Shown here piece by piece: positions 1 to 10,400 of a stretch of DNA of 64,000 bases. This DNA is from Coniochaeta sp. PMI_546 (Eukaryota; Ascomycota; Sordariomycetes; Coniochaetales; Coniochaetaceae), in NCBI GenBank assembly GCA_021432605.1, contig MU271157.1, positions 62,001 to 126,000 of the forward strand, in the 5' to 3' direction. The translations under genes and the position numbers were made by a program. Every line of letters starts with the position of its first letter. Position 1 is the first letter of the stretch. The notes under the pieces are model-generated. The model saw nothing but the letters and a program-made list of their open reading frames with translations. It was not told the origin of the DNA and made no database searches.

Positions 1-941
1 GAGTAGAAACTGGTTGCAGAGGGGAGGATGGGCAGTGATCGGTGATCTTATAGAGATCATGGCAAGAGATGTCGGTTCCGTGATCGAGGGCTTGAATTGC
101 ATAGTTAGGACGATCAGAGCAACTGTGCCTCCTTGCCGAGCATGAACTTGCCTCGTTGCGGCCCCTGAATGACGAAATCATGTTTTGAGTTCTTTCGTCC
201 CATATTGGAGCTGGGTAAACATGTGTGCAAGCGACGTGTGTCATCCCAACTGAAGATCAACGAGAGCCTCCGAGATTCCGAGTCCATCTTTTTGGTCTAC
301 TTAGACATTGGCTGTACCGCATATCAGCCCAGTCAATGATGACTCTTGCCGCTCGAAGCAATCTCAATTTCGATACTCAATTGTGCACTCCTATCACTAG
401 TCCACAGCAAGACAGACTTTAGTGCTTTTTAAAAAATCCCAAGGTACAGCCTGCCCAGTTGATATGTCGTTCCGGATAATTGAGCTTTGTGGTTGATGGC
501 TTTCAGGTTTGATTTGCCGGATCCGGGCGGTGATGATCGCCAGGTTGAAACAATCTCAACACCAGCCGGGAGCAGATGCAAGCAGCCGGGCAGAAATGTC
601 CATGCGTTCGATGTCGTCCGCACAGAAGATTTGGATGTCGCGACAATGATTTGTGCCTGCAGAGCAAATGCCGTGTATTCCCGACGCCTGGGCGAGATAT
701 GCTCCAGCTTGCATCGAGACACAGCCAGCGACACCAGATGGTCTCGATGCATGACCAACCTGAGAGATGTGAAGAGGACTCTGAAGCATATGTCTATTGC
801 TAGTTATGCTTATAGAATAATTGTGTTGGGACCGAATCTTGTGGCTGAGAATGATCCGCTCAAAGTATCAATGACAGCCAAGGAATGACCTGAATTGGCT
901 TGCTCGTAGAGACATCCTTGCGGCCATCGATACTTAAATCC
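1..941. other. Left-edge region without a supported gene
   Basis: No convincing gene. An open stretch of 133 codons on the plus strand (487-888) starts at a non-ATG codon and overlaps an open minus-strand frame of 109 codons; neither shows a recognisable domain or splice-supported continuation. The right end of this stretch is the 3' flank of the epimerase-like gene that ends at 942. Confidence 0.5.
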
Positions 942-2179
942 TCACTTTCGATCCTTGGAATTCTTTGACTCCGCTAAGACCATCTGGAACTCCTCCTTGA
1001 TGCTATCCTTCCAGTCGGTCTCAGTCTTCTTGGGCTTCCATCCTAGTTCCCGGCTCCTCTCGGCGGACGTCATTGACCTGACGATGATCAGCTTATGATT
1101 TTGGGACATCAGTGATCAATAGTCGTACTTACGTGGAAGCAAACCCAAGCTCGGCCAACTGAGCGTTCCCACCGTGCCACTTTTCCCCGGCTTCCTCCAG
1201 AGAGACAGCCACCGCCGTTGGCGTCTCAAAAGCACCATGCTCATAGCCGGCCTTTCCAATGGCTTGGGCAACTTCCAGCCAGCTATGTCTTCCAACGCCA
1301 TTGAAGTAAAATCCTTGCTTTCCAGATCCAATATCCTCTCCGGCCAGGGCCTTGGCTAGTATAATCTCGTACAAGTCCACTAAATCGTCGATATGAACAT
1401 GATCCCACACCCCGCTACCTTCACCAGCATACTGCGCAACTCCGCTCTCAATGGCTTTCCTCATCATCAGCGGGACTTGTATCGAGAGTTTGTTAAAGGC
1501 GCCGGAGCCCACTCCGTAGATAGTGGGACACATGAGGATGTAGGTCTTGACGCCGGTCTCCTTACCTGTCTCGACGACAATTATGTCGCTGGTACGCTGC
1601 AGGTAAGGCTCGAGTGCCTCTCGTTCCTTGAGGTACGAGTATATGTCTTCTTTATCGGAGAACACACGTCCTTCCGGGTGAACATACTTCTTAGTGATGG
1701 GGTAGTCGCCGAGGTTGGATGTTCCAGAGGTCTAACAGTGCCTTGTAAGCTTCAAGCCGAGTCATCGCGATCATAGGGGTTCAAGCTTACATGAATATAG
1801 TGTACTTCCTCGCCTGTTGCTTTCTTTCGCTCAGCTAGACCGAGAATCAAGGCCTTGGCGGACCCGGGGTGGTAGCTAACAGCCGTGTGGATGACGATGT
1901 CATGCTCGCTTGCAATCCTCTCTAGAAACTCCGAGTCTTCAAAATCCTTGAAGAGGATTGGATTGACGCCCGTGGTGCTCAATATATCGGCCTGGGTCTG
2001 TTTTCGGACCAGGGCAGAGATGCTCAGTTTCCTGACCAAAGGGTTGGACGATGCCCGGAGTCTGGCCAGGACTGACCCGCCTCTGACTGCTGTTAGCCTC
2101 AAGTGTCACAGAACCAAGGTGTGTACAACCCTTACATGTAACCCGTCGCGCCAGTGATCAAGAGTTTCGTGGTTGCCAT
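942..2179 (-). CDS. NAD(P)-dependent epimerase/dehydratase-family protein (extended SDR fold)
   Basis: Four exons read on the minus strand: 2136-2179, 1791-2082, 1133-1731 and 942-1077, giving about 356 aa. The N-terminus MATTKLLITGATGYIGG carries the Rossmann-fold glycine motif (GATGYIGG), restored only by joining exon 1 to exon 2 (donor GTAAG, acceptor CAG). Further on are a NAD-pocket stretch (IVIHTAVSYHPGSA), an atypical segment where the SDR active site falls (HYIHTSGTS, joined across intron 2), and ILMCPTIYGVG followed by WDHVHIDDLVDLY, which are hallmark segments of extended SDRs. The C-terminus (SRELGWKPKKTETDWKDSI) is the usual helix of nucleoside-sugar-epimerase-like enzymes. Substrate is unknown; fungal members are often labelled NAD-dependent epimerase/dehydratase or NmrA-like. 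Likely cytosolic; no signal peptide. All phases agree across the three introns, so the model is strong. Confidence 0.88.
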
Positions 2180-3627
2180 TGCTGGATGTCAAGAACTCAG
2201 GGCAAGAAATGCGGACGAGGTGCTTTGACTGGCTACTACGTCTATGATGAGAAATCCAGTACTCAGCGTTCCTTGTACGGATCAATGATGATTATTGTAC
2301 TATTCTAGGTTCTGAAGTATCGCTCCTGTAGCGGCAAACCGTCTCGGCCCTATATGGCCAAAAGGCGATGATCTGTCCATACACGGAAGTTTGGACATCC
2401 TCCCCAGATGACCGATGGAAAGGTGCCTGAGCCAGATATCCTAACTGATCCTAGACAGTACCGGCTAGCACATGTCTTCGACGCGTATCAGCGTATCCGG
2501 AGCTATGACAGGCTAGACCTGGACTATGTCCGAGAAGCATCGGACATAACCGCGGCGACAAGAACCACACACATCGGTGCAAATTCAATTGGAGCTGATG
2601 AGACCATATCTGGTGTTAACCAGCGATATTTCGTACCCGTCTGATACTGCCTGACAATACGAAGAAGTGCGCACTTTGCACGTGGATCAGGCTGGCCTGG
2701 GACGAGACAGACGCACACTCGAAGGTCAGTCGAACTGAAAAGTCTCACCACGACTGTTCAGCTCTCAACGTTCATCACCACCTATTATGCCCAATCTTAT
2801 CACATACAAAGCAATAGACCTCGATATCTTCGAGGGATCTTGCGCCGGCAACGCGAAAAATCCGGCGTCGAGCTTTCGTACATGACGCCGAAGAGGTCCC
2901 GGAAAGTTCTTTGGGGTAATATAATGCAGAGCTTACAACACCCCGTGGTCTAATGATGTTTCCCACGAGACACAAGAGATATGCATAACCTTGGATCCAT
3001 CACGAATATGGCAGCTGCCACTCTTGCAACTCGAAGGAATGGCCGCGAATGTTGACTATCAAGGCCCGGATACCCCGGTCGACGGGTTCAAGCGCGACTC
3101 CATCCCAGCGCTAACCCGAAGCAGACTAGCCTCCCGCTCCCGAGCTCTTGGCCCTTGAGTTGCCGAGACAGATTGGTGTCCAGATTGGTAGCGCGCGCCC
3201 ACCACTTGTTTGGCGTGCCTGACCCCTGGGAATCACTGGGATCGACTCTCTTGTCCAGCCCCTGTCCACGGTAAGACCAAAAGGGTCCAAGTGTATCCAA
3301 CTTTGGCAAATGAGGCTCACCAACAACGGCCACAATGTTCGGCCGGTACTCGCAGCCTCGCCTGCCACAACCCCCTCTCTTGTGTTTCTCTGCATTTTTT
3401 TGCTTGCGTATCCCGAGCCCTTAATAGTTTGCCTTAATTGAGCGATTGCAGCTCGTTTTCCTGTCACGATGCTTTAACAGTTTGTCTTCTAGCCGCGAGC
3501 CTCGTCCATTTCAGCCCCCAAGACCCGCGGTTCTCGAGCACCTCTCCCTCCCCGAGTCGCAGCGTTGCCTGCCCGACGGCGGCACTGCCAAACACCGTTC
3601 ACAGCAACTGCCGTTCAATTTTTCGAC
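2180..3627. other. Divergent intergenic region
   Basis: It lies between the epimerase-like gene (minus) and the modin-like gene (plus), so it probably holds both promoters. Short open frames here (for example 3126-3467 minus and 3210-3437 plus) lack start context and homology. The last 250 bases before 3628 are pyrimidine-rich (runs such as ctcgagcacctctccctcc), as expected for a fungal 5' leader. Confidence 0.5.
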
Positions 3628-5802
3628 ATGGAGAAACGCGACAGTAGTAGCGATGCCCAGCAGACCATCCTGGGCGTCGTAGCCCTGGTTGTCTCGGTGG
3701 TTGCTCTCTTTGGAACAATTCTCCAGGTCGCCCAACAATACTATTCCTCCGCCGCCGGGTACGCAGAGTGCGGGGAGAGTGTGATGGGGCTTTGGCATAC
3801 GAGCAAGAAACGCAGGTTCCGTCCATACGAGCTACGATTCGAGGTTCAATTCGAGACTCCCGTCATCTTCGTCTCCCCGCCCACCAACAAGAAAGGCCCC
3901 GTCAAGGATGCCCCAATATACTTCATCGATGGGTCTCCGGAGAGTCTGCAAAATACTCGCACGCTTTTGCCGACGGACGATCGAAAACACCGCGATGAGC
4001 TGGTCTTCCGTGCCAAGCAAGTACACACAGCCGACAATGAGCGCGCTACATGGGTGATGATGCTGTCAGAGCTGCAGTCCATGGAGAAGGAGAGCCAAGA
4101 CTGGCAGAGGACCCAATATGGGCAAAGCCCACCCACCAGTCAGCCACAGGCCCAATTCATCCAGCATACACTTGCTGTAGCTCTCCAGTCAAAGAAGCGG
4201 AGCTGGGACACTATGCCGAGCAACGTCAAGAAGCCGTATGCGACGACTGCCATGTGCCACTTGTTGGAGATCGCCGCAATGCTCGGGCTGCATTGGAAGG
4301 AGTTCAATCGCTCTACCGACAGATACCGTGCCGAGGGCAACGGCTATATACTGACAGGGTCCAAAGTTGACGACCTTGGCTTGATGTTCACGTTCCAGAT
4401 ATATGGCAAGAGTCGCTTCCACGAGAACCGTGTCATCCCTGTGGATGAAGTCAAAGAGCTGTGCTGCGGGTATATATCGACGATTTTCCGCAAAGATATG
4501 GATGGCCGACGTCTAGAGTTAACAGAGGAGGAGCCGCAGGATCTTAGCATTCTCCAAGTTGGGAGTCCTAACGATCTCGCGGAGGCCATGGTGCTGATCG
4601 GTTGTAATACTAATACGGCAAATTACTTCCGGTCCGACAAGACCAAACATGGTCATCTCTTTCCAGGCAAGGACTTCCACCTTACGCTCTCATCAGTTCC
4701 GTGAACTAACACGTCGAGGACAGTGGCCTTCGAGCTGGTCGGTATGCTGAGCAAAAGCCTGCATATTCCCAACAGCTGCTTTCGCATGCTACCAAACCCA
4801 ACGCCATATCACTGGGACAAGAAGTTCTTCTCCCTGCGAAAGCTGCTGCAAGAGTACAAGAAGAAGGTCCAAGACGACGACATCACTTTGCAAACCGAGC
4901 AAGTCCGTCGTTTGGCTCGGCTTGCGGAGAAGGTGGAAGGCGAGCTTCGGCCCGGCCCTCAGGACTTCAGCATTCCGCTCCTTGACATGCTGCACAGTGC
5001 CATCGACGAGTGTGATGTATTTTTAAGGGAGCATATATCTCGTGAGCTTGTCACCATGGTATTACGCGAGCATTTCCAGGAGATTCTGCGCATGGTCAAT
5101 GAAGACCCTGCGGATACTACGGCAAACACCACAACGGGCAACAATACTGACGGAGGCCAAGGACCGCAGTCAGCCACGAGCCCAGCTGGCACAACTACGT
5201 CACCTACATCACCCGCCGGCGGAGGAACACCACAAGGAGGATCAGGTTCGCGTCCGCCTCGTTTCGACGATCTCAACTCCGCATCTCCCGAGGAGAAGCA
5301 GGAGAAGTTCATGGACATTTACTTCTCCGTCGTCCTACCGCGCGTCATGCGCCAAGCAGTCGAGGCCTTCCGCCGTCGTAAGACGACGCGCTACGCGCCT
5401 TCGCACCACGGCCGCGACACTTCCACCGGGAGCGCGTACTCTGCCGCTGCCACTCCCGCTCAGTCCCCGGGCGCCAGACCAGCTCCGACACCGGTGGTCC
5501 ACGAGACGCAGAGCCACAGTTCGGGAAATATGTTGCACGTGGGACTACACATACAGATCGACGATAGCCCCGCGTACGAGCTCAATCATATGAGAAGCAA
5601 CAGTGACAGTCACGACGGTGCGGGGCGCAAGCCGCTGAGGAAAGCCGATACCGAGACACTGGATACGCAGGCGAATAATATTTGGTGCACACTCTTGTTC
5701 AGGATGTTGTGCTGGTTGCTGCTGCATGACTTTCACAAGAAGGATGTGCAGATCTCCAAGAGCGAGTTGCTGGGCAGTCGGCTGCCTGTTTATATCGCTT
5801 GA
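3628..5802 (+). CDS. Modin-like fungal membrane-anchored protein
   Basis: Two exons, 3628-4666 and 4724-5802, giving about 705 aa. I chose the ATG at 3628 (MEKRDSSSDAQQ), just before a single strong membrane segment at about residues 13-36 (TILGVVALVVSVVALFGTIL). Then comes a conserved-looking block (AAGYAECGESVMGLW, ELRFEVQFETPVIFV) that I associate with fungal proteins annotated modin; that name is from memory and tentative. The second half has a helical region (LLQEYKKKVQ), a Thr/Gly/Pro/Ser-rich disordered stretch (about residues 485-540) and a C-terminal hydrophobic segment (NIWCTLLFRMLCWLLLHDF). The intron is of the GC-AG class: donor CCAG/GCAAGG, branch-like GAACTAACACG, acceptor GACAG. 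Splicing this way gives GHLFPVAFELVGML, whereas reading through meets a stop at 4702. Function unknown. Confidence 0.75.
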
Positions 5803-7423
5803 CGGCTGAGGTGCCGCAAGGTGGGAGATATCCTCAGGAGTGAATGAAATGCTGTGGACATACCTAACATGATACGGCTGCATTTGAAAACGGACATCAA
5901 AAGGGGTTGATATATAACGTGCATCTTCAAGGGCAACGGCTGGGTCAACTTTGGGCAGGCTAAGTTGACTACGAGGACCTGGCGAGGCCATGAGCATTGA
6001 TTTGCATTCGATTGGACATTGACGGATACCACATGACTTGGGAGATTTAATCGCATGTACGAAGTAATAGCATCAAAAATGCCACAAGTTTCCGTATTCG
6101 GACGCCGAAGGCAGTCGAGGCCTTGCGTAAGAGAATCCCTAGCATGGCCTTTTGTTTCGGTGGCAGAGATTGGAGGGTCGGTTGCGTTGCTCTGCTGGCG
6201 CCTGTTGTCGGTCGCCTGTTGAAATACTTGACACTTTGCCGCGCTGCTGGGCGATGGTTTTATTCAATGGTTCATCTTGAATCTTTAACATCATCCAGTC
6301 TCATGTTTTAATCTATGGTACCTTACAATATTCTAATTTGACACAGAATCACGAACATTCAAACCAACTGAAGCTCGTCGCAGCAACCGCGAACTGACGA
6401 CAGCACCTGGCAGCCTGCGGGCCCTGCGGAGCGGCGAACCTGAACCAGGGTAAGTAAAATCAAAGGGTCCACCTGAGCTGCTCACTGCAGCTTTGTGCTT
6501 GGCATTTGCAGCCTGCCGGGGACATCGTCGGCCCACAGTGGTAGTGGTAGTGTAATCACTGGGAATGAAGTAAGCGTGCATTACACCTGCATCACGCCGC
6601 AGAGGGTTCAGCCTGCTTCAACATCCATTGCGCCCAATTGCTTGCTCGCCTCCCCGAAGCTGCACACTTTAGGGCGTATTCGATCGACCCGACCAGGAAG
6701 CACGAGGCCAGCAAGGGCGGCTGCTCCCTTTTGGGCATTAGTGAGAGCTACCAGAGCTACCAACCGACGAAAGCTCAACCCCAGCCGCACTGGACCATCC
6801 TCGTCGTCCTCAAAAGAGGAGTACCACTTGAACTTGTACGGCTACTCGGTCTTCTTCCTTCCCTTTCTTCATTTGACGTTCTGGAGTCGAGCACTTCTGC
6901 GTATAGAGAGGCGCGCATCTTCAAGGGACTCGAGGAGCGCATCATCACAAAGCTGCTCTCCCTTACCAACACTCCAAGTCACACGACCCTCGAGAAGCCG
7001 TCATTTCAGACCTCGACAGTTGTCTGTCTCCTGTTCACCGCACACCAATTCATTGCCATCATTCACTGTTCATCTCTCAGATAACTCTCTGCTCTACTAT
7101 AAAGGGACGCCTCTGCTCGATCCTCTCTGTTGCGAACCAACGTTGCCCCTACCCCGAACGGCGACACATCTTTCTCCGGACAGCGAGCCGCCCGTTGAAC
7201 CATAACAACGTCTGTCGTCAAGACGAACATTGCGGTATATCCGACTATTTACATCGCTGTCCTTGCCCATCGACGCACCTCATTCCTAAGCGCCGGCTCA
7301 ACCACTGCGGTGTCGAGGCTACCCCAGCCTGTATCCAAAAACTTCAATCCAACTTTATCTGTCTCGCCTGGCAGGTGACTTTGCCTGCCCCGATAGTCGC
7401 AAACCATACCGCGAACATATCAG
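5803..7423. other. Intergenic region and probable 5' leader of the BLM10 gene
   Basis: No gene supported. From about 6,830 the sequence becomes C/T-rich with many short open frames (for example 6495-7205 plus, serine/proline-rich from pyrimidine-rich DNA), the usual look of a long fungal 5' untranslated leader. A GTAAGT-like donor near 6450 could begin a leader intron, but no acceptor can be chosen with certainty. Confidence 0.45.
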
Positions 7424-10400
7424 ATGGACGACATGCTGGAGCCGCTCTCAGCTGCGGCTGCGGCCCTCGGGGCGTCAGCCGCCAACGCAGCTTCACAGTT
7501 CCAGGGCCTCCTTAGCTCTGTCGATACAATATCGAGAGCCACCTCACCTGGCCTGCCCGCTTTAGGTACCCCAGATGAAGACGACAGGAACCGATACCGA
7601 CCACGGACATTCAAATACTTCCGGTTAATGCCCTTCGAGGTTGAGGAGGAATCATCTCGGGATGCAGCGCTCCAAAGCATCCTCAAGAATCTATACACAG
7701 CCATCATGGCCGAGGATTTCTCCCCAGGCGCCCTGCATTGGACCAGGGAGCTGCAGGGGTGGCTGAACCTCAAGTTCGAGATGACACGAGAGCTACGGGC
7801 GAAATTAGCGCAGCTCTACTATCATCTCGTTCTGGCCCCTGGCCTCGATTCGGTCACCGCAGACAGGTTCTGCAAGATGCTTATTACGTTGACTCGGAAG
7901 AAACACTACCTCAAACCAGGCGAAGATCTAACCCTTGACTGGAGGCCGATATGGAAGGAGCTTAAGGGGCTCGTTCTTCCCTCCGAGAGCCCCTCGCATC
8001 AAGGAAGCCGGAGACGGTCTAACAAGCATCTCCTCAAACTTTGCCTGCACGCAAACTCCTATTTCGATCCCAAAGATAGGCGGGAGATGCTGGAGGAGAT
8101 CCTCCCCTACTTTAGCACCTCAGACCTGACGAACGCGTACATCGTTGCTGGAGCCATAAACATTCTGATTCCCACTGGGCCTGCGCCCCCTACAGAGCCT
8201 CAGTCCCAGCCCTCAGACTTTGTCCCAACTTTCTTCCACATATGGTCGTTGATGACTCGCTCCAAGACAATGGATGTGTGCTGGATCGACGTCTACTCTC
8301 GAATGGCAAGGGACTATCTATCTTGCACCCACGTTCCATTTTCGGGACACGGCATTTTTACCAAGGAGCAGTCGGACCTGATCTTCACAGCCATCCTTCG
8401 GCTGACTGAGATCCCCGTGGGCCAGGCCAACTCGCCGTACGCAACTATTGATTACTCGTCCGGGCTTGGTGTGTTCCTGGAGAAGGACAAGAAGAAGTAC
8501 CCTGTTCCATACATGATTGCACGGTGGATCGCGAGTTCGCTATCACCCCTGTGTCTGACGCAGGAGAGCTCCGTCCTCTCCAACCTTGAGGGGCTGATAG
8601 AGTCAATCGATACGTTTTTTCACCCTTCCAACCAAGGAAGTTGGACGAGTTTCCTCGCCCAGTTGACCTACTTCCTTACGGACATCTTCGTGTCGCGCTG
8701 GAACCGTGAGCAAAGCGGTGAACTCGACGTTCCTCCCGAACGGCGGATTAATGGTGAGCTGAAGAGACGCTTTGTCCTAGCTCTGCGAGAAGTCACCTTT
8801 ATGGGCCTCTTCGCCAAGTCCTCCAAGGTCGTCAATTATTACTACTCTACCCTTCAGGGATTGACATACCTTGAGCCGGAGCTCATGCTCCCTGGGGCGT
8901 TGCAGCGGTTCTATCCCAGTCTGCAGGGCTTGGTAGAAGTACACCGTACAACATCGAGTCTCTGTGGTCTGCAGATGATCGCCAATATCATGTCAAAGCA
9001 GAAGGGCTTCCGTTGCCATATTACGGCTCTCCTCGCGTTGGCCTTGCCAGGCATCGATGCGAACGACCTCAACAAGACACAGTACACTTTGAACTTTATC
9101 CAGAGTGTGGCATACAGTATCCCATTTGAGTCTCTTATCAAGGAACACGATGAGGTGCAAGACACCAGTCTCGCTCAGCAGTGGGTTCAGGGTGAGATGG
9201 AGCGCATGGAGCACGAAGGCCAGGATGTCCAGATCGACTACAAGACCGAGCTGTCTGACGAAGTAGAAGCCAGCATCCTTCGGTCTTCTACGGCCGGCTT
9301 CGGAGAGTTTGTTCTAGCTTTGCTGGGTAAAGTTTTCACACTTCTGGAAAACTTGCCAGACGCGTCGCACATACGGTCCAACACGCCCGAGGAGAATGTC
9401 ATCAATACTCTTCCGGCAGCATTTACGCCTTTGTTCGCGACACTATCCCCCGAGCTCTTTGATCTGGTCCTAGACAAGTTGGCGACGTTCGTTTCAAACC
9501 ATGTCGTCCACCAAGCTCGCGATGCCATGGCGTGGATATGTAACGCGCTCTGCAAGGTTAACCCCGAAAAGACGCTGAAGGTCTTCATCCCGATGCTGAT
9601 CGTCAACATCCGCAACGAGATCGATCATAATGGCGCGGCTTCAGACAGGAGCAGCGGCACAGAAGTACTTCCTCGGGACAGAGCCTTGGTCTGGCACGTC
9701 AGCATGCTCAGTATGTGTGTCGTGCATGTCGGCAGCGAGGTTCTCAAGTACAAGTCTGAACTTCTCGGCATTGCTCAGTATATGCAGGATCATTGTCGGG
9801 GTCTGCCGACCATTCACATCTCGAACTTTATCCACCACCTTCTGCTCAACCTGACGCACACGTACCCGATCGATAACGCGCTGTACGAGCCTGATGTTGT
9901 CAAACGAGGCCTGGACGTTGACGACTGGGGCCGCATCACTGAGCCAGATGACCTGACTATCCGATGGCATCGGGCTTCACCAGCCGAGCTGCAGTTCGCG
10001 GTCGAGCTCTTTGAGAGTCAGACCAAATCCGCTTCTCAGAAGCTAGAAGACCTGATGAGCGATAACCCTCCCGTCACCCGGAAGGGCAAGAACAAAGAAT
10101 GGTCTGATGAGCTGTCCAGGAGCCTGGCCGCCCTGCGTCTAGTTATTTCCGGCGTTGCGACGCTTTTTGACCCTGAGCGAGCGTCTGGGGACACAAGAAG
10201 GACCTCGATCGTGAACGGGAGTGGACCAATAGGCACGGATGAGGATACTCTGATGGAGGAGGACGATAACCCGCTCGCCGAGGTAGCGGACGACGAAGAG
10301 CTCAGACGGCAATTCCGATACCCTGCCGGCTACCTCCTCGATCCAGAGAGCCCATTGTATGCCCGCATCCATGACATCCGGGAAGACATCGGCCGCCTAC

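Noticed and set aside
4959-5593. Open frames on both strands inside the second exon of the modin-like gene
   Set aside because: Shadows created by the repetitive Thr/Pro/Ser/Gly-coding segment.
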